Assembly: GCF_051014685.1 (NCBI RefSeq) | Contig: NW_027479033.1 | Coordinates: 1-64,000, forward strand | From: Ptiloglossa arizonensis | Lineage: Eukaryota; Arthropoda; Insecta; Hymenoptera; Colletidae | DNA: 64,000 nt | Direction of reading: 5' to 3' | Shown here: positions 25,401 to 37,500 of the stretch, piece by piece | Layout of the letters: each line of letters opens with the position of its first letter | Numbering within the stretch: position 1 is the first letter of the stretch | Notes under the pieces: model-generated | The model's database searches: none | The model's input: only the letters and a program-made list of their open reading frames with translations | Told to the model about the DNA's origin: nothing | Position numbers and translations under genes: made by a program

Positions 25401-26500
25401 CTCCGTTTCTTTGTTCGTTTCTCTATTTCTTTGTTCGTTTCTCCGTTTCTTTCTTCGTTTCTTCGTTTCTTTCTTCGATTCTCCATTTCTTTCATCGTTT
25501 CTCCGTTTCTTTGTTCGTTTCTCCGTTCCTTTCTTCGTTTCTCCGTTTATTTCTTCGTTTCTCCATTTATATCTCCGTTTCTCCGTTTCTTTCTTCGTTT
25601 CTCCGTTTCTTTGTTCGTTTCTCCGTATCTCGGTTTATTTCTTCGTTTCTCCATTTATTTCTCAGATTCTCCGTTTCTTTCTTCGATTCTCCGTTTCTTT
25701 CTTCCTTTCTACGTTTCTTTCTTCGTTTCTCCGTTTCTTTCATCGTTTCCCTTTCTTTGTTCGATTCTCCGTTCCTTTCTTCGTTTCTCCGTTTATTTCT
25801 TAGTTTCTCAATTTATTTCTCCGTTTCTCCGTTTCTTTCTTCGTTTCTCCGTTTCTTTCTTCGTTTCTCCGTTTCTTTGTTCGTTTCTCCGTTTCTTTCT
25901 CCGTTTCTCCGTTTCTTTCTTCGTTTGTCCGTTTCTTTCTTGGTTTCTCCGTTTCTTTCTTCGTTTCTCCGTTTCTTTCTTCATTTCTCCGTTTATTTCT
26001 TCGTTTCTCCATTTATTTCTCCGTTTCTTTCTTCGTTTCTTTGTTCGTTTCTCCGTTTCGTTGTTCGTTTCTCCGTTTCTCCGTTTCGTTGTTCGTTTCT
26101 CCATTTATTTCTCCGTTTCTTCTTCGTTTCTCCGTTTCTTTCTTCGTTTCTCCATTTCTTTCTTCGTCTCTCCGGTTATTTCTTCGTTTCTCCATTTATT
26201 TCTCCGTTTCTCCGTTTCTTTGTTCGTTTCTCCGTTTCTTTGTTCGTTTCTCCGTTTCTTTCTTCGTTTCTCCGTTTCTTTGTTCGTTTCTCCGTTTCTC
26301 GGTTTATTTCTTCGTTTCTCCATTTATTTCTCCGATTCTCCGTTTCTTTCTTCGTTTCTCCGTTTCTTTCTTCGTTTCTACGTTTCTTTCTTCGTTTCTC
26401 CGTTTCTTTCTCCGATTCTCCGTTTCTTTCTTCGTTTCTCGTTTCTTTCTTCGTTTCTACGTTTCTTTCTTCGTTTCTCCGTTTCTTTCATCGTTTCCCG
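22415..26500 (-). repeat. 2,068-bp tandem duplication in the right arm
   Basis: Marker variants at 22488, 22954, 23111, 23732 and 23973 recur at 24556, 25022, 25179, 25800 and 26041, all at an offset of 2,068 bp. The copies are roughly 22415-24482 and 24483-26500. The offset is not a multiple of 20, since several units are shortened. Small differences, such as one lost T near 26120, distinguish the copies. Confidence 0.88.
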
Positions 26501-27779
26501 TTTCTTTGTTCGTTTCTCCTTTCCTTTCTTCGTTTCTCCGTTTATTTCTTCGTTTCTCCATTTATTTCTCCGTTTTTCCGTTTCTTTCTTCGTTTCTTTG
26601 TTCGTTTCTCCGTTTCGTTGTTCGTTTCTCCGTTTCTTTCTCCGTTTCTCCGTTTCATTGTTCGTTTCTCCGTTTCTTTGTTCGTTTCTCCGTTTCTTTC
26701 TTCGTTTCTCCGTTTCTTTGTTCGCTTCTCCGTTTCTCGGTTTATTTCTTCGTTTCTCCATTTATTTCTCCGATTCTCCGTTTCTTTCTTCGTTTCTCCG
26801 TTTCTTTCATCGTTCCCCGTTTCTTTGTTCGATTCTCCGTTCCTTTCTTCGTTTCTCCGTTTCTTTCTTCGTTTCTTCGTTTCTTTCTTCGATTCTCCAT
26901 TTCTTTCATCGTTTCTCCGTTTCTTTCTTCGTTTCTCCATTTCTTTCTTCGTCTCTCCGTTTATTTCTTCGTTTCTCCATTTATTTCTCCGTTTCTCCGT
27001 TTCATTGTTTGTTTCTCCGTTTCTTTGTTCGTTTCTCTATTTCTTTGTTCGTTTCTCCGTTTCTTTCTTCGTTTCTTCGTTTCTTTCTTCGATTCTCCAT
27101 TTCTTTCATCGTTTCTCCGTTTCTTTGTTCGTTTCTCCATTCCTTTCTTCGTCTCTCCGTTTATTTCTTCGTTTCTCCATTTATTTCTCCGTTTCTCCGT
27201 TTCTTTGTTCGTTTCTCCGTTTCTTTGTTCGTTTCTCCGTTTCTTTGTTCGTTTCTCCGTTTCTTTCTTCGTTTCTCCGTTTCTTTGTTCGTTCCTCCGT
27301 TTCTCGGTTTATTTCTTCGTTTCTCCATTTATTTCTCCGATTCTCCGTTTGTTTCTTCGTTTCTCCGTTTGTTTCTTCGTTTCTACGTTTCTTTCTTCGT
27401 TTCTCCGTTTCTTTCATCGTTTCCCGTTTCTTTGTTCGATTCTCCGTTCCTTTCTTCGTTTCTCCGCTTCTTTCTTCGTTTCTCCGTTTCTTTCTTCGTT
27501 TCTCCGTTTCTTTCTCCGTTTCTCCGTTTCTTTCTTCGTCTCTCCATTTATTTCCCCGTTTCTCCGTTTCTTTCTACGTTTCTCCGTTTCTTTCTTCGTT
27601 TCTCCATTTCTTTGTTCGTTTCTCCGTTTCTTTCTTCGTTTCTCCATTTCTTTGTTCGTTTCTCCGTTTATTTCTTCATTTCTCCGTTTCTTTCTTCGAT
27701 TCTCCGTTTCTTTGTTCGTTTCTCCGTTTCTTTGTTCGTTGCTCCGTTTCTTTCTCCGTTTCTCCGTTTCTTTCTTCGT

Positions 27780-27796
27780 TTGTCCGTAGTTTGAAG
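27780..27796. other. direct junction between the two satellite families
   Basis: The last 20-bp-family sequence is GTTTGTCCGT, ending at about 27787. The 177-bp family begins at 27788 with AGTTTGAAGTTAAGG, in the middle of its unit. There is no transposon, unique sequence or target-site duplication between them. Confidence 0.9.
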
Positions 27797-28300
27797 TTAA
27801 GGAATGGTTGAGAAACCATCAGAATTTTCGCAAGTCTGATACTCGAAACCAATAACTACAAAGGCCTAAGGAAAAATACACATACCTTTGTAATCGGGCG
27901 AGTTTCTACTTTCAGATGCAACAGGAAATAATCGAGTTCGTCAATCCGTTCGCGAGATATGGGTGTTTGAAGTTAAGGAATGGTTGGGAAACAATCACAA
28001 TTTTCGCAAGTCTGATACTCGAAACCAATAACTACTGTGGCCTAGGGGAAAAATACACATACCTTTGTAATTGGGCGAGTTTCTACTTTCAGATGCATCA
28101 GGAATTTGTCGAGTATGTCAATCCGTTCGCGAGATATGGGAGTTTGAAGTTAAGGAATGGTTGAGAGACCATCACAATTTTCGCACGTCTGATACTCGAA
28201 ACCAACAACTACTATGGCCTAGGGCAAAAATTCACATACCATTGTAATCGGACGAGTTTCTGTTTCAGATGCAACAGGAATTTCTCGAGTTCGTCAATCC

Positions 28301-28317
28301 GTTCGCGAGATATGGGA
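28301..28317 (+). other. representative near-match to the CENP-B box in the monomer
   Basis: GTTCGCGAGATATGGGA fits NTTCGNNNNANNCGGGN at eight of the nine fixed positions. The one mismatch is T for C in the CGGG part. Most monomers of the array carry this same 17-mer. The difference is the product expected from CpG deamination. Binding of any protein is not shown. Confidence 0.5.
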
Positions 28318-28332
28318 GTTTGAAGTTAAGGA

Positions 28333-28348
28333 ATGGTTGAGAAACCAT
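28333..28348. repeat. representative 16-bp dyad, 6-bp stem with GAGA loop
   Basis: ATGGTT-GAGA-AACCAT is a perfect inverted repeat with a four-base loop. It starts 15 bp after the CENP-B-box-like segment and recurs in most monomers. Monomers reading AACCAAC keep a five-pair stem. Confidence 0.8.
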
Positions 28349-28744
28349 CAAAATTTTCGCTGGTCTGATACTCGAAACCAATAACTGGAATGGACTAGGG
28401 GAAAAGTACACAGACCATTGTAATCGGGCGAGTTTCTACTTTCAGATGCAACAGGAATTTCTCGAGTTCGTCATTCCGTTCGCGAGATATGGGAGTTTGA
28501 AGTTAAGGAATCGTTGAGAAGCCATCAAAATTTTCGCAAGTCTGATACTCGAAATCAATAACTACTAAGGCCTAGGGCAAAAATACACATACCGCTGTAA
28601 TCGGGAGAGTTTCTGCTTTCAGATGCAATAGGAAATTCTCGAGTTCGTCAATCCGTTCGCGAGGTATGGGAGTTTGAAGTTAAGGATTCGTTGAGAAACC
28701 ATCAAAGTTTTCGCTGGTCTGATACTCGAAACCAATAACTGGAA

Positions 28745-28755
28745 TGGCCTAGGGG
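28745..28755 (+). other. representative A-box-like motif in the B-type monomer
   Basis: TGGCCTAGGGG fits the RNA polymerase III A-box pattern TRGCNNAGNGG. It is conserved in monomers of the GGAATGGCCTAGGGG type. About 62 bp downstream lies GAGTTCGTCAATCC, which resembles a B box but has two extra bases. I treat this as a weak resemblance. Confidence 0.2.
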
Positions 28756-29796
28756 AAAAGTACACTCACCATTGTAATCGGGCGAGTTTCTACTTTCAGA
28801 TGCAACAGGAATTTCTCGAGTTCGTCATTCCGTTCGCGAGATATGGGTGTATGAATGTAAGGAATGGATGAGAAACCATCAAAATTTTCGCTGGTCTGAC
28901 ACTCGAAACCAATAACTGGAATGGCCTAGGGCAAAAATACACATACCTTTGTAATCGGGCGAGTTTCTACTTTCAGATGCAACAGAAATTTTTCGATTCG
29001 TCAATCCGTTCGCGAGATATGGGAGTTTGAAGTTAAGGAACGGTTGAGAAACCATAAATATTTTCGCAAGTCTGATACTCGAAACCAATAACTACTATGG
29101 CCTAGGGCAAAAATACACATACCGTCGTAATCGGACGAGTTTCTGGTTTCAGATGCAACAGGAATTTCTCGAGTTAGTCAGCCGTTCGCGACATATGGGA
29201 GTTTGAAGTTAAGGAATGTTTGAGAAACCAACAAAATTTTCGCAAGTCTGATACTCGAAACCAATAACTACTACGGCCTAGGGCAAGAATTCACATACCA
29301 TTGTAATCGGACGAGTTTCTGTTTCAGATGCAACAGAGTTCGTCAATCCGTTCGCGAGATATGGGAGTTTGAAGTTAAGGAGTGGTTGAGAAACCATCAC
29401 AATTTTCGTAAGTCTGATACTCGAAACCAATAACTACTATGGCCTAGGGGAAAAATACACATACCTTTGTAATCGGGCGAGTTTCTACTTTCAGGTGCAA
29501 CAGGAATTTCTAGAATTCGTCAATCCGTTCGCGAGATATGGGAGTTTGAAGTTAAGGAATGGTTGAGAAACCATCAAAATTTTCGCAATTCTGATGCTAG
29601 AAACGAATAACTGGAATGGCCTAGGGGAAAAGTACACACACCGTTGTAATGGGGCGAGTTTCTACTTTCAGATGCAATAGGAATTTCTCGAGTTCGTTAA
29701 TCCGTTCGCGAGATATGGGAATTTGAAGTTAAGGAATGGTTGAGAAACCAACAAAATTTTCGAAAGTCTGATACTCGAAACCAATAACTACTACGG

Positions 29797-31457
29797 CCCT
29801 AGGGCAAAAATACACGTACCATTGTAATCGGACGAGTTTCTGTTTCAGATGCAACAGGAATTTCTCGAGTTCGTCATTCCGTTCGAGTGATATGGGTGTA
29901 TGAATGTAAGGAATGGATGAGAAACCATCAAAATTTTCGCTGGTCTGATACTCGAAACCAATAACTGGAATGGCCTAGGGCAAAAATACACATACCTTTG
30001 TAATCGGGCGAGTTTCTACTTTCAGATGCAACAGAAATTTTTCGGATTCGTCATTCCGTTCGCGAGATATGGGAGGTTTGAAGTTAAGGAATGGTTGAGA
30101 AACCTTAAATATTTTCGCAAGTCTGATACTCGAAACCAATAACTACTATGGCCTAGGGCAAAAATACACATACCGTAGTAATCGGACGAGTTTCTGGTTT
30201 CAGATGCAACAGGAAATTCTCGAGTTCGTCAGCCGTTCGCGACATATGGGAGTTTGAAGTTAAGGAATGGTTGAGAAACCAACAAAATTTTCGCACGTCT
30301 GATACTCGAAACCCAATAACTACTACGGCCTAGGGCAAAAATTCACATACCATTGTAATCGGACGAGTTTCTGTTTCAGATGCAACAGGGAATTTCTCGT
30401 GTTCGTCAATCCGTTCGCGAGATATGGGAGTTTGAAGTTAAGGAATGGTTGAGAAACCATCAAAATTTTCGCTGTTCTGATACTCGAAACCAATAACTGG
30501 AATGGCCTAGGGGAAAAAGTACACAGACCATTGTAATCGGGCGAGTTTCTACTTTCAGATGCAACAGGAATTTCTCGAGTTCGTCATTCCGTTCGCGAGA
30601 TATTGGAGTTTGAAGTTAAGGAATGGTTGAGAAACCAACAAAATTTTCGCAAGTCTGATACTCGAAACAAATAACTACAAAGGCCTAGGGCAAAAATACA
30701 CATACCATTGTAATCGGACGAGTTTCTGTTTCAGATGCAACAGGAATTTTTCGAGTTCGTCAATCCGTTCGCGAGATATGGGGGTTTGAAGTTAAGGAAT
30801 GCTTGAGAAACCATCAAAATTTTCGCAAGTCTGATACTCGAAACCAATAACTGGAATGGCCTAGGGGAAAAATACACATACCTTTGTAATCGGGGATGTT
30901 TCTACTTTCAGATGCAAACAGGAATTTCTCGAGTTCGTCAATCCGTTCGCGAGATATGGGAGTTTGAAGTTAAGGAGTGGTTGAGAAACCATCAAAATTT
31001 TCGCAAGTCTGATACTCGAAACCAATAACTGGAATGGCCTAGGGGAAAAAGTACACACACCATTGTAATCGGGCGAGTTTCTACTTTCAGATGCAACAGG
31101 AATTTCTCGAGTTTCGCCAATCCGTTCGCGAGGTATGGGAGTTTGAAGGTAAGGAATCGTTGAGAAACCATCAAAATATTCGCAAGTCTGATACTCGAAA
31201 CCAATAACTACTACGGCCTAGGGCAAAAATTCACATACCATTCTAATCGGACGAGTTTCTGTTTCAGATGCAACAGGAATTTCTCGAGTTCGTCAATCCG
31301 TTCGCGAGATATGGGAGTTTGATGTTAAGGAATGGTTGAGAAACCATCAAAATTTTCGCAGGTCTGACACTCGAAACCAATAACTGGAATGGCCTAGGGG
31401 AAAAGTACACACACCATTGTAATCGGGCGAGTTTCTACTTTCAGATGCAACAGGAAA
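29797..31457. other. cluster of nine +1 homopolymer differences
   Basis: Compared with copy B, copy A has one extra base at about 29797 (C), 30075 (G), 30312 (C), 30388 (G), 30514 (A), 30916 (A), 31046 (A), 31112 (T) and 31455 (A). Every change lengthens a run of two or more identical bases. After 31457 the copies stay in register. This fits an uncorrected long-read consensus patch. Confidence 0.8.
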
Positions 31458-32400
31458 TTTCTCGAGTTCGCCAATCCGTTCGCGAGGTATGGGAGTTTGA
31501 AGTTAAGGAGTGGTTGAGAAACCATCACAATTTTCGCAAGTCTGATACTCGAAACCAGTAACTGGAATGGCCTAGGGGAAAAGTACACACACCGTTGTAA
31601 TCGGGCGAGTTTCTACTTTCAGATGCAATAGGAATTTCTCGAGTTCGTCATTCCATTCGCGAGATATGGGAGTTTGAAGTTAAGGTATGGTTGAGAAACC
31701 AACAAAATTTTCGCACGTCTGATACTCGAAACCAATAACTACTACGGCCTAGGGCAAAAATTCACATACCATTGTAATCGGACGAGTTACTGTTTCAGAT
31801 GCAACAGGAATTTCTCGAGTTGGTCAATCCGTTCGCGAGATATGGGAGTTTGAAGTTAAGGAATGGTTGAGAAACCATCAAAATTTTCGCAGGTCTGACA
31901 CTCGAAACCAATAACTGGAATGGCCTAGGGGAAAAGTACACACACCATTGTAATCGGGCGAGTTTCTACTTTCAGATGCAACAGGAATTTCTCGAGTTCG
32001 CCAATCCGTTCGCGAGGTATGGGAGTTTGAAGTTAAGGAGTGGTTGAGAAACCATCACAATTTTCGCAAGTCTGATACTCGAAACCAGTAACTGGAATGG
32101 CCTAGGGGAAAAGTACACACACCGTTGTAATCGGGCGAGTTTCTACTTTCAGATGCAATAGGAATTTCTCGAGTTCGTCATTCCATTCGCGAGATATGGG
32201 AGTTTGAAGTTAAGGTATGGTTGAGAAACCAACAAAATTTTCGCACGTCTGATACTCGAAACCAATAACTACTACGGCCTAGGGCAAAAATTCACATACC
32301 ATTGTAATCGGACGAGTTACTGTTTCAGATGCAACAGGAATTTCTCGAGTTGGTCAATCCGTTCGCGAGATATGGGAGTTTGAAGTTAAGGAATGGTTGA
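31346..32400 (+). repeat. 531-bp trimer duplication inside copy A
   Basis: The GCAGGTCTGACACTCG variant at 31358 recurs at 31889, an offset of 531 bp or three monomers. The intervening monomers (with CCGTTGTAATCGGG, CATTCCATTCGC and GAGTTACTGTTTC) recur in the same order. The trimer consists of two GGAATGG-type and one TACGG-type monomers. The same trimer pair is present in copy B from about 36300 to 37345. Confidence 0.9.
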
Positions 32401-34545
32401 GAAACCATCAAAATTTTCGCTGGTCTGATACTCGAAACCAATAACTGGAATGGCCTAGGGGAAAAGTACACAGACCATTGTAATCGGGCGAGTTTCTACT
32501 TTCAGATGCAACAGGAATTTCTCGAGTTCGTCATTCCGTTCGCGAGATATGGGAGTTTGAAGTTAAGGAATGGTTGAGAAACCAACAAAATTTTCGCAAG
32601 TCTGATACTCGAAACAAATAACTACAAAGGCCTAGGGCAAAAATACACATGCCATTGTAATCGGACGAGTTTCTGTTTCAGATGCAACAGGAATTTCTCG
32701 AGTTCGTCAATCCGTTCGCGAGATATGGGAGTTTGAAATTAAGGAGTGGTTGAGAAACCATCAAAATTTTCGCAAGTCTGATACTCGAAACCAATAACTG
32801 GAATGGCCTAGGGGAAAAGTACACACACCATTGTAATCGGGCGAGTTTCTAGTTTCAGATGCAACAGGAATTTCTCGAGCTCGCCAATCCGTTCGCGAGG
32901 TATGGGAGTTTGAAGTTAAGGAATCGTTGAGAAGCCATCAAAATTTTCGCAAGTCTGATACTCGAAATCAATAACTGCTAAGGCCTAGGGCAAAAATACA
33001 CATACCGTAGTAATCGGACGAGTTTCTGGTTTCAGATGCAACAGGAATTTCTCGAGTTCGTCAGCCGTTCGCGACATATGGGAGTTTGAAGTTAAGGAAT
33101 GTTTGAGAAACCAACAAAATTTTCGCAAGTCTGATACTCGAAACCAATAACTACTACGGCCTAGGGCAACAAGTCACATACCATTGTAATCGGACGAGTT
33201 TCTGTTTCAGATGCAACAGGAATTCCTCGAGTTCGTCAATCCGTTCGCGAGATATGGGAGTTTGAAGTTAAGGAGTGGTTGAGAAACCATCACAATTTTC
33301 GTAAGTCTGATACTCGAAACCAATAACTACTATGGCCTAGGGGAAAAATACACATACCTTTGTAATCGGGCGAGTTTCTACTTTCAGGTGCAACAGGAAT
33401 TTCTAGAATTCGTCAATCCGTTCGCGAGATATGGGAGTTTGAAGTTAAGGAATGGTTGAGAAACCATCAAAATTTTCGCAATTCTGATGCGAGAAACGAA
33501 TAACTGGAATGGCCTAGGGGAAAAGTACACACACCGTTGTAATGGGGCGAGTTTCTACTTTCAGATGCAATAGGAATTTCTCGAGTTCGTTAATCCGTTC
33601 GCGAGATATGGGAGTTTGAAGTTAAGGAATGGTTGAGAAACCAACAAAATTTTCGCAAGTCTGATACTCGAAACAAATAACTACAAAGGCCTAGGGCAAA
33701 AATACACATGCCATTGTAATCGCACGAGTTTCTGTTTCAGATGCAACAGGAATTTCTCGAGTTCGTCAATCCGTTCGCGAGATATGAGGGTTTGAAGTTA
33801 AGGAATGCTTGAGAAACCATCAAAATTTTCGCAAGTCTGATACGCGAAAGCAATAACTACAATGGCCTAGGTGAAAAATACACATACCTTTGTAATCGGG
33901 CATGTTTCTACTTTCAGATGCAACAGGAATTTCTCGAGTTCGTCAATCCGTTCGCGAGATATGGGAGTTTGAAGTTAAGGAGTGGTTGAGAAACCATCAA
34001 AATTTTCGGAAGTCTGATACGCGAAACCAATAACTACTACGGCCTAGAGCAAAAATACACATACCATTGTAATCGGACGAGTTTCTGTTTCAGATGCAAC
34101 AGGAACTTCTCGAGTTCGTCAATCCGTTCGCGAGATATGGGGGTTTGAAGTTAAGGAATGCTTGAGAAACCATCAAAATTTTCGCAAGTCTGATACGCGA
34201 AACCAGTAACTACAATGGCCTAGGGGAAAAATACACATACCTTTGTAATCGGGGATGTTTCTACTTTCAGATGCAACAGGAATTTCTCGAGTTCGTCAAT
34301 CCGTTCGCGAAATATGGGAGTTTGAAGTTAAGGAGTGGTTGAGAAACCATCAAAATTTTCGCAAGTCTGATACTCGAAACCAATAACTGGAATGGCCTAG
34401 GGGAAAAGTACACACACCATTGTAATCGGGCGAGTTTCTACTTTCAGATGCAACAGGAATTTCTCGAGTTCGCCAATCCGTTCGCGAGGTATGGGAGTTT
34501 GAAGGTAAGGAATGGTTGAGAAACCATCAAAATTTTCGCAAGTCT

Positions 34546-37500
34546 GTTACTCGAAACCAATAACTGGAATGGCCTAGGGGAAAAGTACACACACCGTTGT
34601 AATGGGGCGAGTTTCTACTTTCAGATGCAACAGGAATTTCTCGAGTTCGTCAATCCGTTCGCGAGATATGGGAGTTTGAAGTTAAGGAATGGTTGAGAAA
34701 CCAACAAAATTTTCGAAAGTCTGATACTCGAAACCAATAACTACTACGGCCTAGGGCAAAAATACACGTACCATTGTAATCGGACGAGTTTCTGTTTCAG
34801 ATGCAACAGGAATTTCTCGAGTTCGTCATTCCGTTCGAGTGATATGGGTGTATGAATGTAAGGAATGGATGAGAAACCATCAAAGTTTTCGCTGGTCTGA
34901 TACTCGAAACCAATAACTGGAATGGCCTAGGGCAAAAATACACATACCTTTGTAATCGGGCGAGTTTCTACTTTCAGATGCAACAGAAATTTTTCGGATT
35001 CGTCATTCCGTTCGCGAGATATGGGAGTTTGAAGTTAAGGAATGGTTGAGAAACCTTAAATATTTTCGCAAGTCTGATACTCGAAACCAATAACTACTAT
35101 GGCCTAGGGCAAAAATACACATACCGTAGTAATCGGACGAGTTTCTGGTTTCAGATGCAACAGGAAATTCTCGAGTTCGTCAGCCGTTCGCGACATATGG
35201 GAGTTTGAAGTTAAGGAATGGTTGAGAAACCAACAAAATTTTCGCACGTCTGATACTCGAAACCAATAACTACTACGGCCTAGGGCAAAAATTCACATAC
35301 CATTGTAATCGGACGAGTTTCTGTTTCAGATGCAACAGGAATTTCTCGAGTTCGTCAATCCGTTCGCGAGATATGGGAGTTTGAAGTTAAGGAATGGTTG
35401 AGAAACCATCAAAATTTTCGCTGTTCTGATACTCGAAACCAATAACTGGAATGGCCTAGGGGAAAAGTACACAGACCATTGTAATCGGGCGAGTTTCTAC
35501 TTTCAGATGCAACAGGAATTTCTCGAGTTCGTCATTCCGTTCGCGAGATATTGGAGTTTGAAGTTAAGGAATGGTTGAGAAACCAACAAAATTTTCGCAA
35601 GTCTGATACTCGAAACAAATAACTACAAAGGCCTAGGGCAAAAATACACATACCATTGTAATCGGACGAGTTTCTGTTTCAGATGCAACAGGAATTTTTC
35701 GAGTTCGTCAATCCGTTCGCGAGATATGGGGGTTTGAAGTTAAGGAATGCTTGAGAAACCATCAAAATTTTCGCAAGTCTGATACTCGAAACCAATAACT
35801 GGAATGGCCTAGGGGAAAAATACACATACCTTTGTAATCGGGGATGTTTCTACTTTCAGATGCAACAGGAATTTCTCGAGTTCGTCAATCCGTTCGCGAG
35901 ATATGGGAGTTTGAAGTTAAGGAGTGGTTGAGAAACCATCAAAATTTTCGCAAGTCTGATACTCGAAACCAATAACTGGAATGGCCTAGGGGAAAAGTAC
36001 ACACACCATTGTAATCGGGCGAGTTTCTACTTTCAGATGCAACAGGAATTTCTCGAGTTCGCCAATCCGTTCGCGAGGTATGGGAGTTTGAAGGTAAGGA
36101 ATCGTTGAGAAACCATCAAAATATTCGCAAGTCTGATACTCGAAACCAATAACTACTACGGCCTAGGGCAAAAATTCACATACCATTCTAATCGGACGAG
36201 TTTCTGTTTCAGATGCAACAGGAATTTCTCGAGTTCGTCAATCCGTTCGCGAGATATGGGAGTTTGATGTTAAGGAATGGTTGAGAAACCATCAAAATTT
36301 TCGCAGGTCTGACACTCGAAACCAATAACTGGAATGGCCTAGGGGAAAAGTACACACACCATTGTAATCGGGCGAGTTTCTACTTTCAGATGCAACAGGA
36401 ATTTCTCGAGTTCGCCAATCCGTTCGCGAGGTATGGGAGTTTGAAGTTAAGGAGTGGTTGAGAAACCATCACAATTTTCGCAAGTCTGATACTCGAAACC
36501 AGTAACTGGAATGGCCTAGGGGAAAAGTACACACACCGTTGTAATCGGGCGAGTTTCTACTTTCAGATGCAATAGGAATTTCTCGAGTTCGTCATTCCAT
36601 TCGCGAGATATGGGAGTTTGAAGTTAAGGTATGGTTGAGAAACCAACAAAATTTTCGCACGTCTGATACTCGAAACCAATAACTACTACGGCCTAGGGCA
36701 AAAATTCACATACCATTGTAATCGGACGAGTTACTGTTTCAGATGCAACAGGAATTTCTCGAGTTGGTCAATCCGTTCGCGAGATATGGGAGTTTGAAGT
36801 TAAGGAATGGTTGAGAAACCATCAAAATTTTCGCAGGTCTGACACTCGAAACCAATAACTGGAATGGCCTAGGGGAAAAGTACACACACCATTGTAATCG
36901 GGCGAGTTTCTACTTTCAGATGCAACAGGAATTTCTCGAGTTCGCCAATCCGTTCGCGAGGTATGGGAGTTTGAAGTTAAGGAGTGGTTGAGAAACCATC
37001 ACAATTTTCGCAAGTCTGATACTCGAAACCAGTAACTGGAATGGCCTAGGGGAAAAGTACACACACCGTTGTAATCGGGCGAGTTTCTACTTTCAGATGC
37101 AATAGGAATTTCTCGAGTTCGTCATTCCATTCGCGAGATATGGGAGTTTGAAGTTAAGGTATGGTTGAGAAACCAACAAAATTTTCGCACGTCTGATACT
37201 CGAAACCAATAACTACTACGGCCTAGGGCAAAAATTCACATACCATTGTAATCGGACGAGTTACTGTTTCAGATGCAACAGGAATTTCTCGAGTTGGTCA
37301 ATCCGTTCGCGAGATATGGGAGTTTGAAGTTAAGGAATGGTTGAGAAACCATCAAAATTTTCGCTGGTCTGATACTCGAAACCAATAACTGGAATGGCCT
37401 AGGGGAAAAGTACACAGACCATTGTAATCGGGCGAGTTTCTACTTTCAGATGCAACAGGAATTTCTCGAGTTCGTCATTCCGTTCGCGAGATATGGGAGT

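Larger units (their letters stand above)
21349..27787 (-). repeat. 20-bp satellite array in inverted orientation (right arm)
   Basis: The same 20-bp unit appears as its reverse complement, TCTTTCTTCGTTTCTCCGTT, so the + strand is pyrimidine-rich. Variant types correspond to those of the left arm (TTTGTTCG, CCATTTATTTCTCCG, CTCGGTTTATT), with some new ones (TTTCGTTGTTCG, TTCATCGTTTCCC, TTTCTTGG). Long open frames on both strands reflect the stop-free unit. No gene or RNA is visible. The array ends abruptly at 27787. Confidence 0.97.
29590..34545 (+). repeat. 28-monomer segmental duplication, copy A
   Basis: Diagnostic variants recur about 4.95 kb downstream, for example the CGAAAGTCTG variant at 29761 and 34714 and the GTTGGTCAATCC variant at 31820 and 36764. 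The offset drops from 4,953 to 4,944 because copy A has nine extra single bases between 29797 and 31457. Part of this segment (about 28970-29720) is also related to 32960-33620, which suggests an older duplication of about 22 monomers. Confidence 0.88.

Noticed and set aside
1..27787. Telomeric or interstitial telomere repeat
   Set aside because: The unit is 20 bp and contains no TTAGGG, TTTAGGG or related short G-run series.
28081..28141. Complete tRNA or SINE promoter in the monomer
   Set aside because: The B-box-like segment has two extra bases relative to GTTCGANTCC, and there is no cloverleaf or poly-T terminator context.
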